Source: Pacificimonas sp036351775 (GTDB lineage Bacteria; Pseudomonadota; Alphaproteobacteria; Sphingomonadales; Sphingomonadaceae). Taken from it: a stretch of 64,000 nucleotides of DNA. The notes beneath the pieces are model-generated. The model was not told the DNA's origin. It worked only from the letters and a program-made list of their open reading frames with translations, and did not search any database. Location: the NCBI GenBank assembly GCA_036351775.1, contig JAZBPX010000064.1:124001-188000 (forward strand), in the 5' to 3' direction. The position numbers were made by a program, and so were the translations under genes. Positions 8,639 to 16,753 of the stretch are shown here, piece by piece (position 1 is the first letter of the stretch; each line of letters begins with the position of its first letter).

Positions 8639-9639
8639 ACGCTGCCCTCCCGCATGATGTGGATAAGGTCCGCTTCGGTCTCCGAGACCCGTCGGCCGAT
8701 TGCCGCACGCTCCACGGACCCCGCATCGCCCGTCAGGTGCGCGCTCGCCATCTGCAGGCACATGACGCCCCAGCGCAGGGAGCCAAGCATTTCGTAGGCC
8801 AGCACCTGCTCGCGGTCGACGCTGCGCCCGCCCGCCGCCTCATAGGCCTCGTAGAACGGCTCCCGTTCTCCGAACCCGCCGACCGGCTTCTGCCAGTTGC
8901 CGAACCGCCAGGTGTTCGTGCTCAGCCAGCCGATATCCAGGAACGGGTCGCCGATATGCGCCAGCTCCCAGTCGAGGACCGACCGCAGCCCCTCTTCGCC
9001 GACGATGAAATTGCCTGACCGGTAATCGCCGTGAACCAGAACCGGGTCAGCGCAGGGTTTCAGCCGCTTTTCCAGCTGCGCGAACGCCATTTCGAACACC
9101 GGCACGGCGCCCTTCATCGCGTCATAGCTGTCGCGTAGCGCCGTCAGCTGCGCCCGCCCATCCAGTGTCGGCAGGCCCAGCCCGTCGAACGCCGACACCG
9201 GCACCGCATGCAGCTTTGCCAGCGCAGCCGCGACCTCTGTCACCATCGCGGCCCGCGCGTTCTCATAGTCCGGCAGCCGCAGATATTTCGGCGCCAGCGT
9301 CTCGCCCTCGACAAACGCCATCACGAACCCGTCGCCCAGCCCGTCCTGCGGCTTCAGCACCAGTTCGATCGTCGGCACCGGTACGCCGTTCTCGCCCGCC
9401 CGCGTCTGCAGCGCCGCCTGCACCGCCCGGCTCATCGTGCGCGATGTGCCCTCGCCGAACGACTGCTGCAGGACCAGCGGCCACGGTTCCCCGTCGCGCG
9501 CCGCGTCCACCAGATAGCTCATCGAGGCCGCCCCGCCGGACAGCGCGGTCAGGCCGCGAACGGTCACCGCTTCGCCCTTCGCCTCGGACAGCAGCGCAGC
9601 CAGCGTCTTCGCGGCCTTGTCTTCAGGTAATTCGCTCAT
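8635..9639 (-). CDS. Phosphotransferase family protein (ACAD10/APH-like kinase fold)
   Basis: A 334-residue member of the aminoglycoside-phosphotransferase/choline-kinase fold. The catalytic loop is LVHGDYRSGNFIV at about residues 198-210, and the metal-binding segment SVLDWELAHIGDP follows about 15 residues later. The N-terminal lobe has LSGGAASMSYLVD in place of a glycine loop. Close family members act near acyl-CoA dehydrogenases, in the phosphorylation of hydroxyacyl substrates in 4-hydroxy acid breakdown. No dehydrogenase is next to it here, so the substrate is open. It is the first gene of the operon, divergent from the globin chemoreceptor. Confidence 0.8.
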   Translation of the reverse strand: MSELPEDKAAKTLAALLSEAKGEAVTVRGLTALSGGAASMSYLVDAARDGEPWPLVLQQSFGEGTSRTMSRAVQAALQTRAGENGVPVPTIELVLKPQDGLGDGFVMAFVEGETLAPKYLRLPDYENARAAMVTEVAAALAKLHAVPVSAFDGLGLPTLDGRAQLTALRDSYDAMKGAVPVFEMAFAQLEKRLKPCADPVLVHGDYRSGNFIVGEEGLRSVLDWELAHIGDPFLDIGWLSTNTWRFGNWQKPVGGFGEREPFYEAYEAAGGRSVDREQVLAYEMLGSLRWGVMCLQMASAHLTGDAGSVERAAIGRRVSETEADLIHIMREGSV

Positions 9640-9733
9640 GGTTAGGGGCCTCTTAACGCTTTCGCCTTAGCCCCTCGCCTGTCGCAATCATGGGTATCGA
9701 ATGGATATCGCAAGGGCTTGGGGGCCGAGGGCA

Positions 9734-11071
9734 ATGGGCAAGACTTATACCGAACTGGCAGCGGAATTCGACTTGCAGGAACGCTGCGCGCTCTTCGCCA
9801 TCGATGAGGACACGCAGGCTGTCCTCGGCCGGATCGGAGAAATTCTGGCACCGCACACCGACCGCCTCACGACGGTCTACTACGACCATTTCCTGCGCTT
9901 CTCGAAGCTCGACATGCCCGCCGACGCGCGCGTCGTGACCGAAGCGAAGACCGCCGAATATTCGCGCCTGAAGTTCACCCCGCCCCTTGATCGCGGCTGG
10001 CTCGAGCGCGCCGTGAAGATGGGCTATCTTAACCACATGATCGGCGCGCTGAACGAACATACAATGGGTGCGCTCAGCGCCGTGAACCGGGAGCTTGCCG
10101 GCATTCTCGTGCGCGCTTCCCGCAACCCGAAGGAGGCGCTGTCCCTCGTCGATCACTTCACCCGCGTCGTTAATCTCGAGGCGGAAGTCATGAGCAGCGC
10201 CATGCGCGCCTTCCGTGAGCAGCAGATCATGGACAACCGCGAAACGCAGATCGATCGCTTCCGCGCCGACATTGCCGATGTCCTGAATGCTGCCAGCGCG
10301 AAAAGCCGCTCCGCCCGACAGCAGTCGGAAAGCGCCGAGGAAATCACCGCCACGCTTCTCTCGCGCGCTGCCGAAGTCGCCGCCGCCGCCGACCAGTCCG
10401 CGACCGCGATGCGAGAGGCCGCCGAAACCTCCACCGGCCTCATCCGCGCCATCGAGGAAACCCGCACCGAGGTCGACGGCGCTACCGACGTCGTCGACCG
10501 CGCCACCGATCAGGCGAACGAGGCCGTCGAAACCGCCTCGATTCTCGCCGACCATACGAAGGCGGTCGAATCGATCGTCAGCCTGATCCGCGACATTGCA
10601 GGCCAGACCAACCTCCTCGCGCTCAACGCCACCATCGAGGCCGCGCGTGCCGGCGATGCGGGCCGCGGCTTTGCCGTCGTCGCGTCGGAAGTGAAGAGCC
10701 TTGCCGGACAGACCGCCCGCGCCACCGACGATATCGCGCGCAAGATCGCCGACATCCAGACCTCATCGAAGAAGGCGGTCGAGGCGAACCGTTCCATCCT
10801 CTCGACCGTGGACGGCGTGCGCGGCTCTGCCGAACGCATCCGCGACGCGATGGACCGTCAGTCGGCGACCGTCACGATGATCACCGGCTCCGTCGATGAA
10901 ACCGCCATCAGCGCGGACAGCATGTCGGAATCCATCGCCACCATCCGCGAAACCGCCGAGTCCATCGCGAACGACCTTCGCCGCGCCGCCGCCGCCTCCG
11001 GCGATGTCGACGAGCGCATCGGCAATCTCGACCAGAGCGCGAAGGATTTCCTGGAAGCCTTCGCCGCCTAG
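9734..11071 (+). CDS. Globin-coupled methyl-accepting chemotaxis protein (HemAT-like, soluble)
   Basis: A 445-residue cytoplasmic sensor with no membrane segment. Residues about 1-165 look like a protoglobin domain (FDLQERCALF, YYDHFLRF, and MGYLNHMIGALNEH, where His is the probable proximal haem ligand). The rest is a coiled-coil methyl-accepting domain with the conserved hairpin tip IRDIAGQTNLLALNATIEAA and GRGFAVVASEVKSLA at about 285-325. It should sense O2 or another gas and signal to CheA/CheW, none of which is in this window. I chose the ATG at 9734, with GAGG upstream; one at 9701 is also possible. The His spacing is one residue shorter than the HemAT pattern I remember. Confidence 0.8.
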   Translation: MGKTYTELAAEFDLQERCALFAIDEDTQAVLGRIGEILAPHTDRLTTVYYDHFLRFSKLDMPADARVVTEAKTAEYSRLKFTPPLDRGWLERAVKMGYLNHMIGALNEHTMGALSAVNRELAGILVRASRNPKEALSLVDHFTRVVNLEAEVMSSAMRAFREQQIMDNRETQIDRFRADIADVLNAASAKSRSARQQSESAEEITATLLSRAAEVAAAADQSATAMREAAETSTGLIRAIEETRTEVDGATDVVDRATDQANEAVETASILADHTKAVESIVSLIRDIAGQTNLLALNATIEAARAGDAGRGFAVVASEVKSLAGQTARATDDIARKIADIQTSSKKAVEANRSILSTVDGVRGSAERIRDAMDRQSATVTMITGSVDETAISADSMSESIATIRETAESIANDLRRAAAASGDVDERIGNLDQSAKDFLEAFAA

Positions 11072-11083
11072 GCGCGTCGGTTC

Positions 11084-11168
11084 TGGTACCCCCGGCCGGA
11101 ATCGAACCGGCAATCCCGTAGGAACTCGATTTTGAGTCGAGCGCGTCTACCAATTCCGCCACGGGGGC
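11084..11168 (-). tRNA. tRNA-Leu (anticodon CAA)
   Basis: On the reverse strand the 85-nt sequence begins GCCCCCGTGGCGGAATTGG and ends with encoded CCA. The acceptor arms GCCCCCG/CGGGGGT pair. The anticodon stem CTCGA/TCGAG holds the loop CTCAAAA (anticodon CAA). A class II variable arm and the T-arm GCCGG-TTCGATT-CCGGC are present. Confidence 0.95.
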
Positions 11169-11248
11169 CCGTATGCTGGCAGCGGCGCGCTCAATAACCG
11201 CCCCCGCGGCCCTTGCCAACATGCGCCCGCGCCGCCACCTCCGGCCGC

Positions 11249-12004
11249 ATGGCCACTCCGAAAATCAGCGCCGATAAAACGCCACCGGGCGACCGCATCG
11301 CCAAGCTGATGGCCCGCGCAGGCGTCGGTTCCCGGCGCGAAGTCGAGCGCATGATCGGCGAGGGGCGCGTCGCCCTCAATGGCGAAACATTGGACAGCCC
11401 CGCCCTCAATCTCACCAGCCTGGATGGTATCACGCTCGACGGCCAGCCCGTGGGCCGCGCCCAGCAGACGCAGCTCTGGGCGCTCCACAAACCCACCGGC
11501 ACGCTGACGACGGAGCGCGATCCGAAGGGCCGCGCCACCATCTTCGACCTCTTGCCCCCCACCATGCCGCGCGTCAGCACCATCGGCCGCCTCGATTACA
11601 ATACGGAGGGGCTCCTGCTCCTTACCAATGACGGCGGCCTGAAGCGCCAGATGGAGCTGCCGAAGAACAACGTCCAGCGCCGCTACCGCGTGCGCGTCTT
11701 CGGCGAACTCAACCAGAACGACCTCGAACCGCTGGCGGAGGGCATCACCATCGACGGTGTCCACTACCGCTCCATCGAGGCCAATCTCGACCGCCGCTCT
11801 GGCCGCTATGCCTGGATCAGCATGGCCCTGACGGAGGGGAAGAACCGGGAGGTTCGCCGCGTCCTCGACCATCTCGGCGTCCAGGTTACGCGCCTGATCC
11901 GCACCGGCTTTGGCCCGTTCGAGCTGGACGATCTGCCGCCGAAGGCCGTCGAGCCCCTTCCGCCCTCCGCCGTCCACGACGCCCGCGCCGCCCTGAAGCC
12001 ATGA
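11249..12004 (+). CDS. 23S rRNA pseudouridine synthase, RluB/RsuA family
   Basis: Isomerises a specific uridine in rRNA (RluB and RluE act on 23S, RsuA on 16S). The 251-residue product has an N-terminal S4 RNA-binding domain (about residues 16-75: RIAKLMARAGVGSRREVERM). The catalytic block GRLDYNTEGLLLLTNDG follows with Asp116, then the C-terminal GKNREVRRVLDHLGVQVTRL. The start ATG at 11249 was chosen because the only earlier in-frame option is a TTG at 11213 without support. The stop overlaps the rsmD start by four bases, so the two rRNA-modifying enzymes are translationally coupled. RluB is more likely than RsuA from size and motif, but this is not proven. Confidence 0.88.
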   Translation: MATPKISADKTPPGDRIAKLMARAGVGSRREVERMIGEGRVALNGETLDSPALNLTSLDGITLDGQPVGRAQQTQLWALHKPTGTLTTERDPKGRATIFDLLPPTMPRVSTIGRLDYNTEGLLLLTNDGGLKRQMELPKNNVQRRYRVRVFGELNQNDLEPLAEGITIDGVHYRSIEANLDRRSGRYAWISMALTEGKNREVRRVLDHLGVQVTRLIRTGFGPFELDDLPPKAVEPLPPSAVHDARAALKP

Positions 12005-12561
12005 GGATCATCGCCGGCGACTGGCGCGGTCGCCGTTTGCACGCACCCGGCGGCCCCGGCACCCGCCCCACCTCCTCCCGCGCCCGCGAAGCCGTCTTTT
12101 CAATGCTGCTCAGTGAACTCGGCACCTTCACGGGCCTCCGCATCGCCGACCTGTTCGCGGGCACCGGCGCGCTCGGCCTGGAAGCGCTCAGCCGCGGCGC
12201 CGCGCATGTCACCTTCGTCGAGAACGACCGCGCCGCGCTCGCCGCCCTGCGCCGCAACCTCGCCGATTTCGCGGCAGGCGAGCGCGCCGTCATCCGCTCC
12301 GAAGCCCTGCCAAGTCTCGGCAGCCTGACCCAGCCCGTCGATCTCGCCTTCCTCGACGCTCCTTATGGCCAAGGCCTCACCGCTCCCGCCATCGCCGCCC
12401 TTCGCGACCGTCACTGGCTCAGTCCGCACGCCCTCGTCTGCGCGGAAACCGGCGCCGGCGAAGCCCTGGCCGCTGACAGCTTTGAAACCCTGAAAACCCG
12501 CCGCTATGGCAAGGCCGAGGTCCACCTCCTACGCCTTGCTGACAAGCAACCCGTTCTCTAA
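12001..12561 (+). CDS. rsmD: 16S rRNA (guanine(966)-N(2))-methyltransferase
   Basis: Methylates G966 of 16S rRNA during 30S assembly, using S-adenosylmethionine. The 186-residue product opens MRIIAGDWRGRRL and has TRPTSSRAREAVFSML, which are typical of RsmD. The SAM-binding loop LFAGTGALGLEALSRG lies at about 51-66 and the catalytic DAPY (NPPY-like) motif at about 118-122. The ATG lies inside the stop of the preceding pseudouridine synthase gene. The helicase gene starts 10 bp downstream of the stop. Confidence 0.93.
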   Translation: MRIIAGDWRGRRLHAPGGPGTRPTSSRAREAVFSMLLSELGTFTGLRIADLFAGTGALGLEALSRGAAHVTFVENDRAALAALRRNLADFAAGERAVIRSEALPSLGSLTQPVDLAFLDAPYGQGLTAPAIAALRDRHWLSPHALVCAETGAGEALAADSFETLKTRRYGKAEVHLLRLADKQPVL

Positions 12562-12571
12562 CTGTTCCGAT

Positions 12572-14878
12572 ATGTCCGCAGCCCCGCCCGTCCCCGCAAG
12601 GCCGACCGCCGACCACCTGGCCCCGCGCGAAAACGAGCCCTCCTATATGGAGGGTTTGAACCCGCCGCAGCGGCAGGCGGTGCTGACGACCGAAGGCCCG
12701 GTCCTGATGCTCGCCGGTGCGGGAACCGGCAAGACGCGCGCGCTCACCAGCCGCCTCGCGCACATCATCTTCACCCAGCGCGCCTGGCCGTCCGAAATCC
12801 TCGCCGTCACCTTCACCAACAAGGCGGCGCGCGAGATGCGCGAGCGGATGCGCGGCATGATCGGCGACAGTGTCGAGGGCTTGCGCTTCCTCGGCACGTT
12901 CCACGCCATCGGCGCGCGGATGCTCCGGACCCATGCGGGTCTTGCGGGTCTCGACAGCAATTTCACCATCCTCGACACAGACGACCAGCTTCGCCTCCTC
13001 AAGCAGATCATCGCCGCCGCCGAGATCGACGAGAAGCGCTGGCCCGCCAAACAGCTCGGCGGCCTCATTGATCGGTGGAAGAACCGCGGCTGGAAACCGT
13101 CCGACATTCCCGCTGACGAGGCGCAGGGCTTCGCAGAAGGCAAGGGCGGCGACATGTACGCCGCCTACCAGGCGCGGCTAAAGGCGCTGAACGCCGCCGA
13201 CTTCGGCGACCTCCTCCTCCAACCGCTTCGCATCTTCCGCGAAAACCGCGACGTCCTCGAAAGCTACCAGCAGCGCTTCCGCTACATCCTCGTCGACGAA
13301 TATCAGGACACGAACACCGTCCAGTATCTCTGGCTCCGCCTCCTCGCGCAGGGTCACGGCAACATTTGCGTCGTCGGCGATGACGACCAGTCCATCTATT
13401 CCTGGCGCGGCGCGGAGGTCGCGAACATCCTGCGCTTCGAACAGGATTTCCCGGGCGCTGCGGTCATCAAGCTTGAACAGAATTACCGCTCGACCGGCAA
13501 CATCCTTGCTGCGGCGGGCGGCCTCATCGAAAAGAACGCCGGGCGCCTCGGCAAGACGCTCTGGACCGACGACGCCGCGGGCGAGCCCGTCAAGGTCATC
13601 AGTGTCTGGGACGGGCCGGAGGAGGCGCGCCGCGTCGGCGACGAGATCGAGGCGCTCCAGTCGAAGGGCACCAGCCTCGAGGATACCGCCATCCTCGTCC
13701 GCGCGCAGTTCCAGACCCGCGAGTTCGAGGACCGCTTCATCTATATCGGCCTGCCCTACCGCATCGTCGGCGGCTTCCGCTTCTACGAGCGCGCCGAGAT
13801 CCGCGATGCGCTCGCCTATTTCCGCGTCCTCGCCCAGCCCGCCGACGACCTCGCCTTCGAACGCATCGTCAACACGCCGAAGCGCGGCATTGGCGACAAG
13901 AGCGTCCAGAAGATCCGCGCCCTCGCCCGCGCAGACAGCGTCCCCCTGACCGCTGCCGCCGCGCGCATCGTCCAGACCAGCGATCTTCCCGGCGCGGCCC
14001 GCAAGAGCCTAGCCGACCTCGTCGAGAATTTCCGCCGCTGGCGCGACCAGCTTGAGGACACGCCCCACCCCGAACTCGCCCGCATCATCCTCGAGGAATC
14101 GGGCTACATCCCCATGTGGCAGCAGGACAAAACGGCAGAGGCGCAGGGCCGCGTCGAGAACCTTGCCGAACTCACCCGCGCCATGGAGGATTTCGATTCG
14201 ATGGGCGCGTTCCTCGAACATGTCAGCCTGGTCATGGAAAACGATGCCGCCCGCGACGAGGCGAAGGTCACCATCATGACGCTTCACGCGGCCAAGGGCC
14301 TCGAATTCGACCATGTCTTCCTCGCCGGGTGGGAGGAGGGCGTTTTCCCGTCCCAGCGCTCCCTCGACGAGGGCGGCACCAAGTCCCTCGAGGAGGAACG
14401 CCGCCTCGCCTATGTCGGCATCACGCGCGGGCGTCAGGGGGTGCAGATCACCCACGCCGCCAACCGCCGCATCTACGGCCAGTGGACCTCCTCCATCCCC
14501 TCCCGCTTCATCGCCGACCTGCCCGCGGACCATGTCGAGCATGAAACCACCATGTCCGGCGGCGCCTCGCTATGGCGCGCCGCCCTCGACGACAACGATC
14601 CCTTCGCGAAAGTCGAACGCTCCGGCACCCGCGGCCCCGGCTGGCAGCGCGCCGCGGCCATGGGCAGAGCCCCCCGCGGCACTCACCAGATCGAATCGAA
14701 ACCGGTCAGCGTCACCGTCGGCAAGCGCCAGCGCTCCGACCTCAAGATCGGCCAGCGCGTGTTTCACCAGAAATTCGGCAACGGCAACATCACCAGTATC
14801 GAGGGCAACAAGCTCGAAGTTGACTTCGACAAGGCAGGCGCAAAGCGTGTTTTGGACAGCTTCGTGGAAAAGGCCTGA
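12572..14878 (+). CDS. ATP-dependent DNA helicase UvrD/PcrA family
   Basis: Superfamily 1A 3'-5' helicase acting in repair and replication restart. The 768-residue product has Walker A GAGTGKTRAL (about residues 49-58), motif Ia TFTNKAAREM, Walker B-type ILVDEYQDTN, motif III GDDDQSIYSWRGA, motif IV QNYRSTGNIL, motif V TLHAAKGLEFDHVF and motif VI LAYVGITRG. The C-terminal Tudor-like tail (GQRVFHQKFGNGNITSIEG) is the part that contacts RNA polymerase in PcrA/UvrD. I start at the ATG at 12572, just after rsmD. An upstream in-frame codon at 12506 is inside rsmD, and a later ATG at 12647 is also possible. It could be called uvrD or pcrA. Confidence 0.93.
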   Translation: MSAAPPVPARPTADHLAPRENEPSYMEGLNPPQRQAVLTTEGPVLMLAGAGTGKTRALTSRLAHIIFTQRAWPSEILAVTFTNKAAREMRERMRGMIGDSVEGLRFLGTFHAIGARMLRTHAGLAGLDSNFTILDTDDQLRLLKQIIAAAEIDEKRWPAKQLGGLIDRWKNRGWKPSDIPADEAQGFAEGKGGDMYAAYQARLKALNAADFGDLLLQPLRIFRENRDVLESYQQRFRYILVDEYQDTNTVQYLWLRLLAQGHGNICVVGDDDQSIYSWRGAEVANILRFEQDFPGAAVIKLEQNYRSTGNILAAAGGLIEKNAGRLGKTLWTDDAAGEPVKVISVWDGPEEARRVGDEIEALQSKGTSLEDTAILVRAQFQTREFEDRFIYIGLPYRIVGGFRFYERAEIRDALAYFRVLAQPADDLAFERIVNTPKRGIGDKSVQKIRALARADSVPLTAAAARIVQTSDLPGAARKSLADLVENFRRWRDQLEDTPHPELARIILEESGYIPMWQQDKTAEAQGRVENLAELTRAMEDFDSMGAFLEHVSLVMENDAARDEAKVTIMTLHAAKGLEFDHVFLAGWEEGVFPSQRSLDEGGTKSLEEERRLAYVGITRGRQGVQITHAANRRIYGQWTSSIPSRFIADLPADHVEHETTMSGGASLWRAALDDNDPFAKVERSGTRGPGWQRAAAMGRAPRGTHQIESKPVSVTVGKRQRSDLKIGQRVFHQKFGNGNITSIEGNKLEVDFDKAGAKRVLDSFVEKA

Positions 14879-14935
14879 ACGGTTCCCCGGCAAGAACGAT
14901 CAAGGACGAGATGCTAGAGGAGGAGGCGGAAACAC

Positions 14936-14968
14936 GTAATGCCGGCGAACGCTCGCTCGGCATATTAC
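14936..14968. other. Inverted repeat upstream of the Crp/Fnr-type gene
   Basis: GTAATGCCG at 14936-14944 faces CGGCATATTAC at 14958-14968, an almost perfect stem with a two-base bulge. There is no T-run. It lies 76 bp before the regulator start and could be a weak terminator of the helicase gene or a regulator-binding dyad. Confidence 0.35.
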
Positions 14969-15043
14969 GGCGTCTCGAGACGAGCCTGATGGCCCTGGAC
15001 GGCGACAGTCACTCTTCCCACGGCACCGGGAAGGGAACCCTTG

Positions 15044-15796
15044 ATGGCGGACCATCTGATTAGGTCGCTGACGAAGTTCGCACCGTTCAGACCGGCGGAA
15101 CTGGAACTGATCGAACGGCTTCAGGAGAAGGCGGAATCCTTCGGGGCCCGCACGGACGTCATTCTGGAGGGCGACCAGCCGACCAAGATGTTCATCGTGG
15201 AGGAGGGGCTGATGATGCGCTACCGCATCCTTTCCGACGGCCGCCGTCAGATCCTCACCTTCCTCATTCCCGGCGACATGTGCGACGTGAACATCTTCTT
15301 CGCGCACGCCATGGATCACAGCATCAGCGCCGTTGGCCCCAGCCGCATTCGCCGGGTTGCACGCGATGACATCCTCCGCCTCTGCCTCGGCAATCCGCGC
15401 TTCGCGGGCGCTTTCTGGTGGAGTTCACTGCAGCGCGAGGCGATGCTGCGCGAGCGTGTCGTCGCCCTCGGCCGCCGCAACGCCCGCGCGCGGCTCGCCT
15501 ATCTGTTCTGCGAATTTTACTGGCGCTACGAGGCGATCGACCAGGTGCTCGATCACACACTGGTCCTGCCGCTCACTCAGGCGGAGCTGGGCGACACGCT
15601 GGGCATGACCGCGATCCACGTGAACCGTGTCCTGTCGGACATGCGCGATGACGGCCTGCTCCAGCGCTCCCGCGCACGCATCGAGCTGACAGATTTCGAG
15701 GGGCTGAAGGCGCTGGCCGAAATCGACCGCGAATATCTTCACTACAGCGCCCCCCCACCGGAAGTCGCCGCCTACTTCCGCGAAAGCGCAGCGTAA
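15044..15796 (+). CDS. Crp/Fnr family transcriptional regulator
   Basis: A 250-residue regulator with an N-terminal cyclic-nucleotide-type beta-roll (residues about 30-115, with GRRQILTFLIPGDMCDVN matching the hinge region). A dimerisation helix follows, then a C-terminal winged helix with LTQAELGDTLGMTAIHVNRVL at about 183-203. No N-terminal cysteine cluster is present, so it is not an Fe-S FNR. The ligand is unknown. The start is the ATG at 15044, with AAGGGAA seven bases upstream; a TTG three bases earlier is in frame. It is convergent with the PEP-CTERM gene, with 24 bp between stops. Confidence 0.88.
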   Translation: MADHLIRSLTKFAPFRPAELELIERLQEKAESFGARTDVILEGDQPTKMFIVEEGLMMRYRILSDGRRQILTFLIPGDMCDVNIFFAHAMDHSISAVGPSRIRRVARDDILRLCLGNPRFAGAFWWSSLQREAMLRERVVALGRRNARARLAYLFCEFYWRYEAIDQVLDHTLVLPLTQAELGDTLGMTAIHVNRVLSDMRDDGLLQRSRARIELTDFEGLKALAEIDREYLHYSAPPPEVAAYFRESAA

Positions 15797-15820
15797 GCCA
15801 CGCCGAAACGCAGGGTCAGG

Positions 15821-16504
15821 TCAGCGTTTGCGCCGCCGCATCGCCACCGCGCCCAGCCCAAGGCCGAGCAGCGCCAGTGCACCCGGCGCGGGTACGTCAA
15901 CATTCTGCTGGGGGAAGAGGAACTGGCTCGGTGTCAGCTCGCCGGTCATCTTGAAGGCGAGCCGCGAATTTGGCGACTTGTTGAGGTCACCGTCGTTCCA
16001 GTCCGCGCGCGCCGTTCCGGTCACGGTCCAGTCGCCGGTCACGCGCAGCCCATCGACCAGATAGTCATTGACGCCCGATCCATAAAGCGCCGTCATCGCC
16101 GCCGGGTCGACCCCGCCAATCTCGTTGATATCGACCGTCAGCTGCGGCGCGCCGTTCTGGCCGTTCTGCGCCGTGCTGCGAACATAGCCGCTCAGGCTCG
16201 TCAGCGTGTAGCCGCTATAGTCCGCCGCCGTCGTGGCAACCGCGCCGCCCCAGTCAAAGGTCAGGATCCCGGCTTCGTAGCTGAGCGACCAGTCGATCGT
16301 CTCGCCATTCACCCAGGTGAAGTTCTCGGTCGCGCGGCCATCGAAGCCAACATCGGCGCCGCGCGTGCTCGGGCCGCCATTGCCATCCTGCTGGTCCATC
16401 TTCGCTTCGGCCTTGGGCATCGAGATCGGCGCAGCCTGGGCGGCGCTAGCCCCAGCCATGGCACTGGCGGCGGCGAGGATCAGGGGCGTGGTCATGCGGA
16501 TCAT
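15821..16504 (-). CDS. PEP-CTERM sorting-domain protein
   Basis: A 227-residue exported protein, probable substrate of an XrtA-type exosortase. It has a Sec signal peptide (about residues 1-25, ending AAQAAP) and a threonine/asparagine/glycine-rich middle that I do not recognise. The C-terminal anchor is VPAPGALALLGLGLGAVAM followed by RRRKR: the Pro-x-Pro motif, one membrane helix and an Arg/Lys cluster. The motif is PAPG rather than PEP, a frequent variant. The start ATG has GGAG seven bases upstream. A near-consensus sigma54 promoter lies about 75-90 bp upstream. The exosortase itself is not in this window, but prsK, prsR and a PrsT-like gene are. Confidence 0.85.
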   Translation of the reverse strand: MIRMTTPLILAAASAMAGASAAQAAPISMPKAEAKMDQQDGNGGPSTRGADVGFDGRATENFTWVNGETIDWSLSYEAGILTFDWGGAVATTAADYSGYTLTSLSGYVRSTAQNGQNGAPQLTVDINEIGGVDPAAMTALYGSGVNDYLVDGLRVTGDWTVTGTARADWNDGDLNKSPNSRLAFKMTGELTPSQFLFPQQNVDVPAPGALALLGLGLGAVAMRRRKR

Positions 16505-16559
16505 GTGTGTTTCTCCGATTGTCTGTTTACGGGCGCGCCCACCAGGGGCGCAGCGCCAG

Positions 16560-16577
16560 TAGTTTCACTGGAAACTA
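16560..16577. promoter_or_regulatory. Perfect inverted repeat at the predicted start site of the PEP-CTERM gene
   Basis: TAGTTTC and GAAACTA are perfect 7-bp arms around ACTG. The dyad covers the position where transcription from the adjacent -24/-12 promoter should begin (near 16567). It could be an operator or an mRNA 5' structure. Confidence 0.45.
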
Positions 16578-16593
16578 TGCAAGTCCCATGCCA
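16578..16593 (-). promoter_or_regulatory. Sigma54 (-24/-12) promoter for the PEP-CTERM gene
   Basis: The reverse strand reads TGGCATGGGACTTGCA, which differs at one base from the RpoN consensus TGGCACGNNNNTTGCW and has the exact GG-GC spacing. It points at the PEP-CTERM gene, with a predicted leader of about 60 nt. Upstream dyads that might bind an activator lie at 16628-16648 and 16709-16720. Confidence 0.8.
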
Positions 16594-16627
16594 AGTCGGC
16601 GTGCGGCTGGATCACGTGCATTCTGAA

Positions 16628-16648
16628 AGAAAAACGAGCAATTTTTCT
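16628..16648. promoter_or_regulatory. Candidate upstream activator dyad (a second at 16709-16720)
   Basis: AGAAAAA and TTTTTCT face each other across seven bases, about 35-55 bp upstream of the -24 element. A second dyad, GACC-AAAA-GGTC, lies at 16709-16720, about 116-127 bp upstream. Both are in the distance range of sigma54 enhancers. Assignment to PrsR is a guess. Confidence 0.3.
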
Positions 16649-16753
16649 GCTAAGTTCCGGTTAATACGCTTGTTTTGGATCGGTGCCGGTACGAAATAGC
16701 GCCAATCTGACCAAAAGGTCGTGACGTCTGTTCCAAAATGAGAAGGTCAACAC

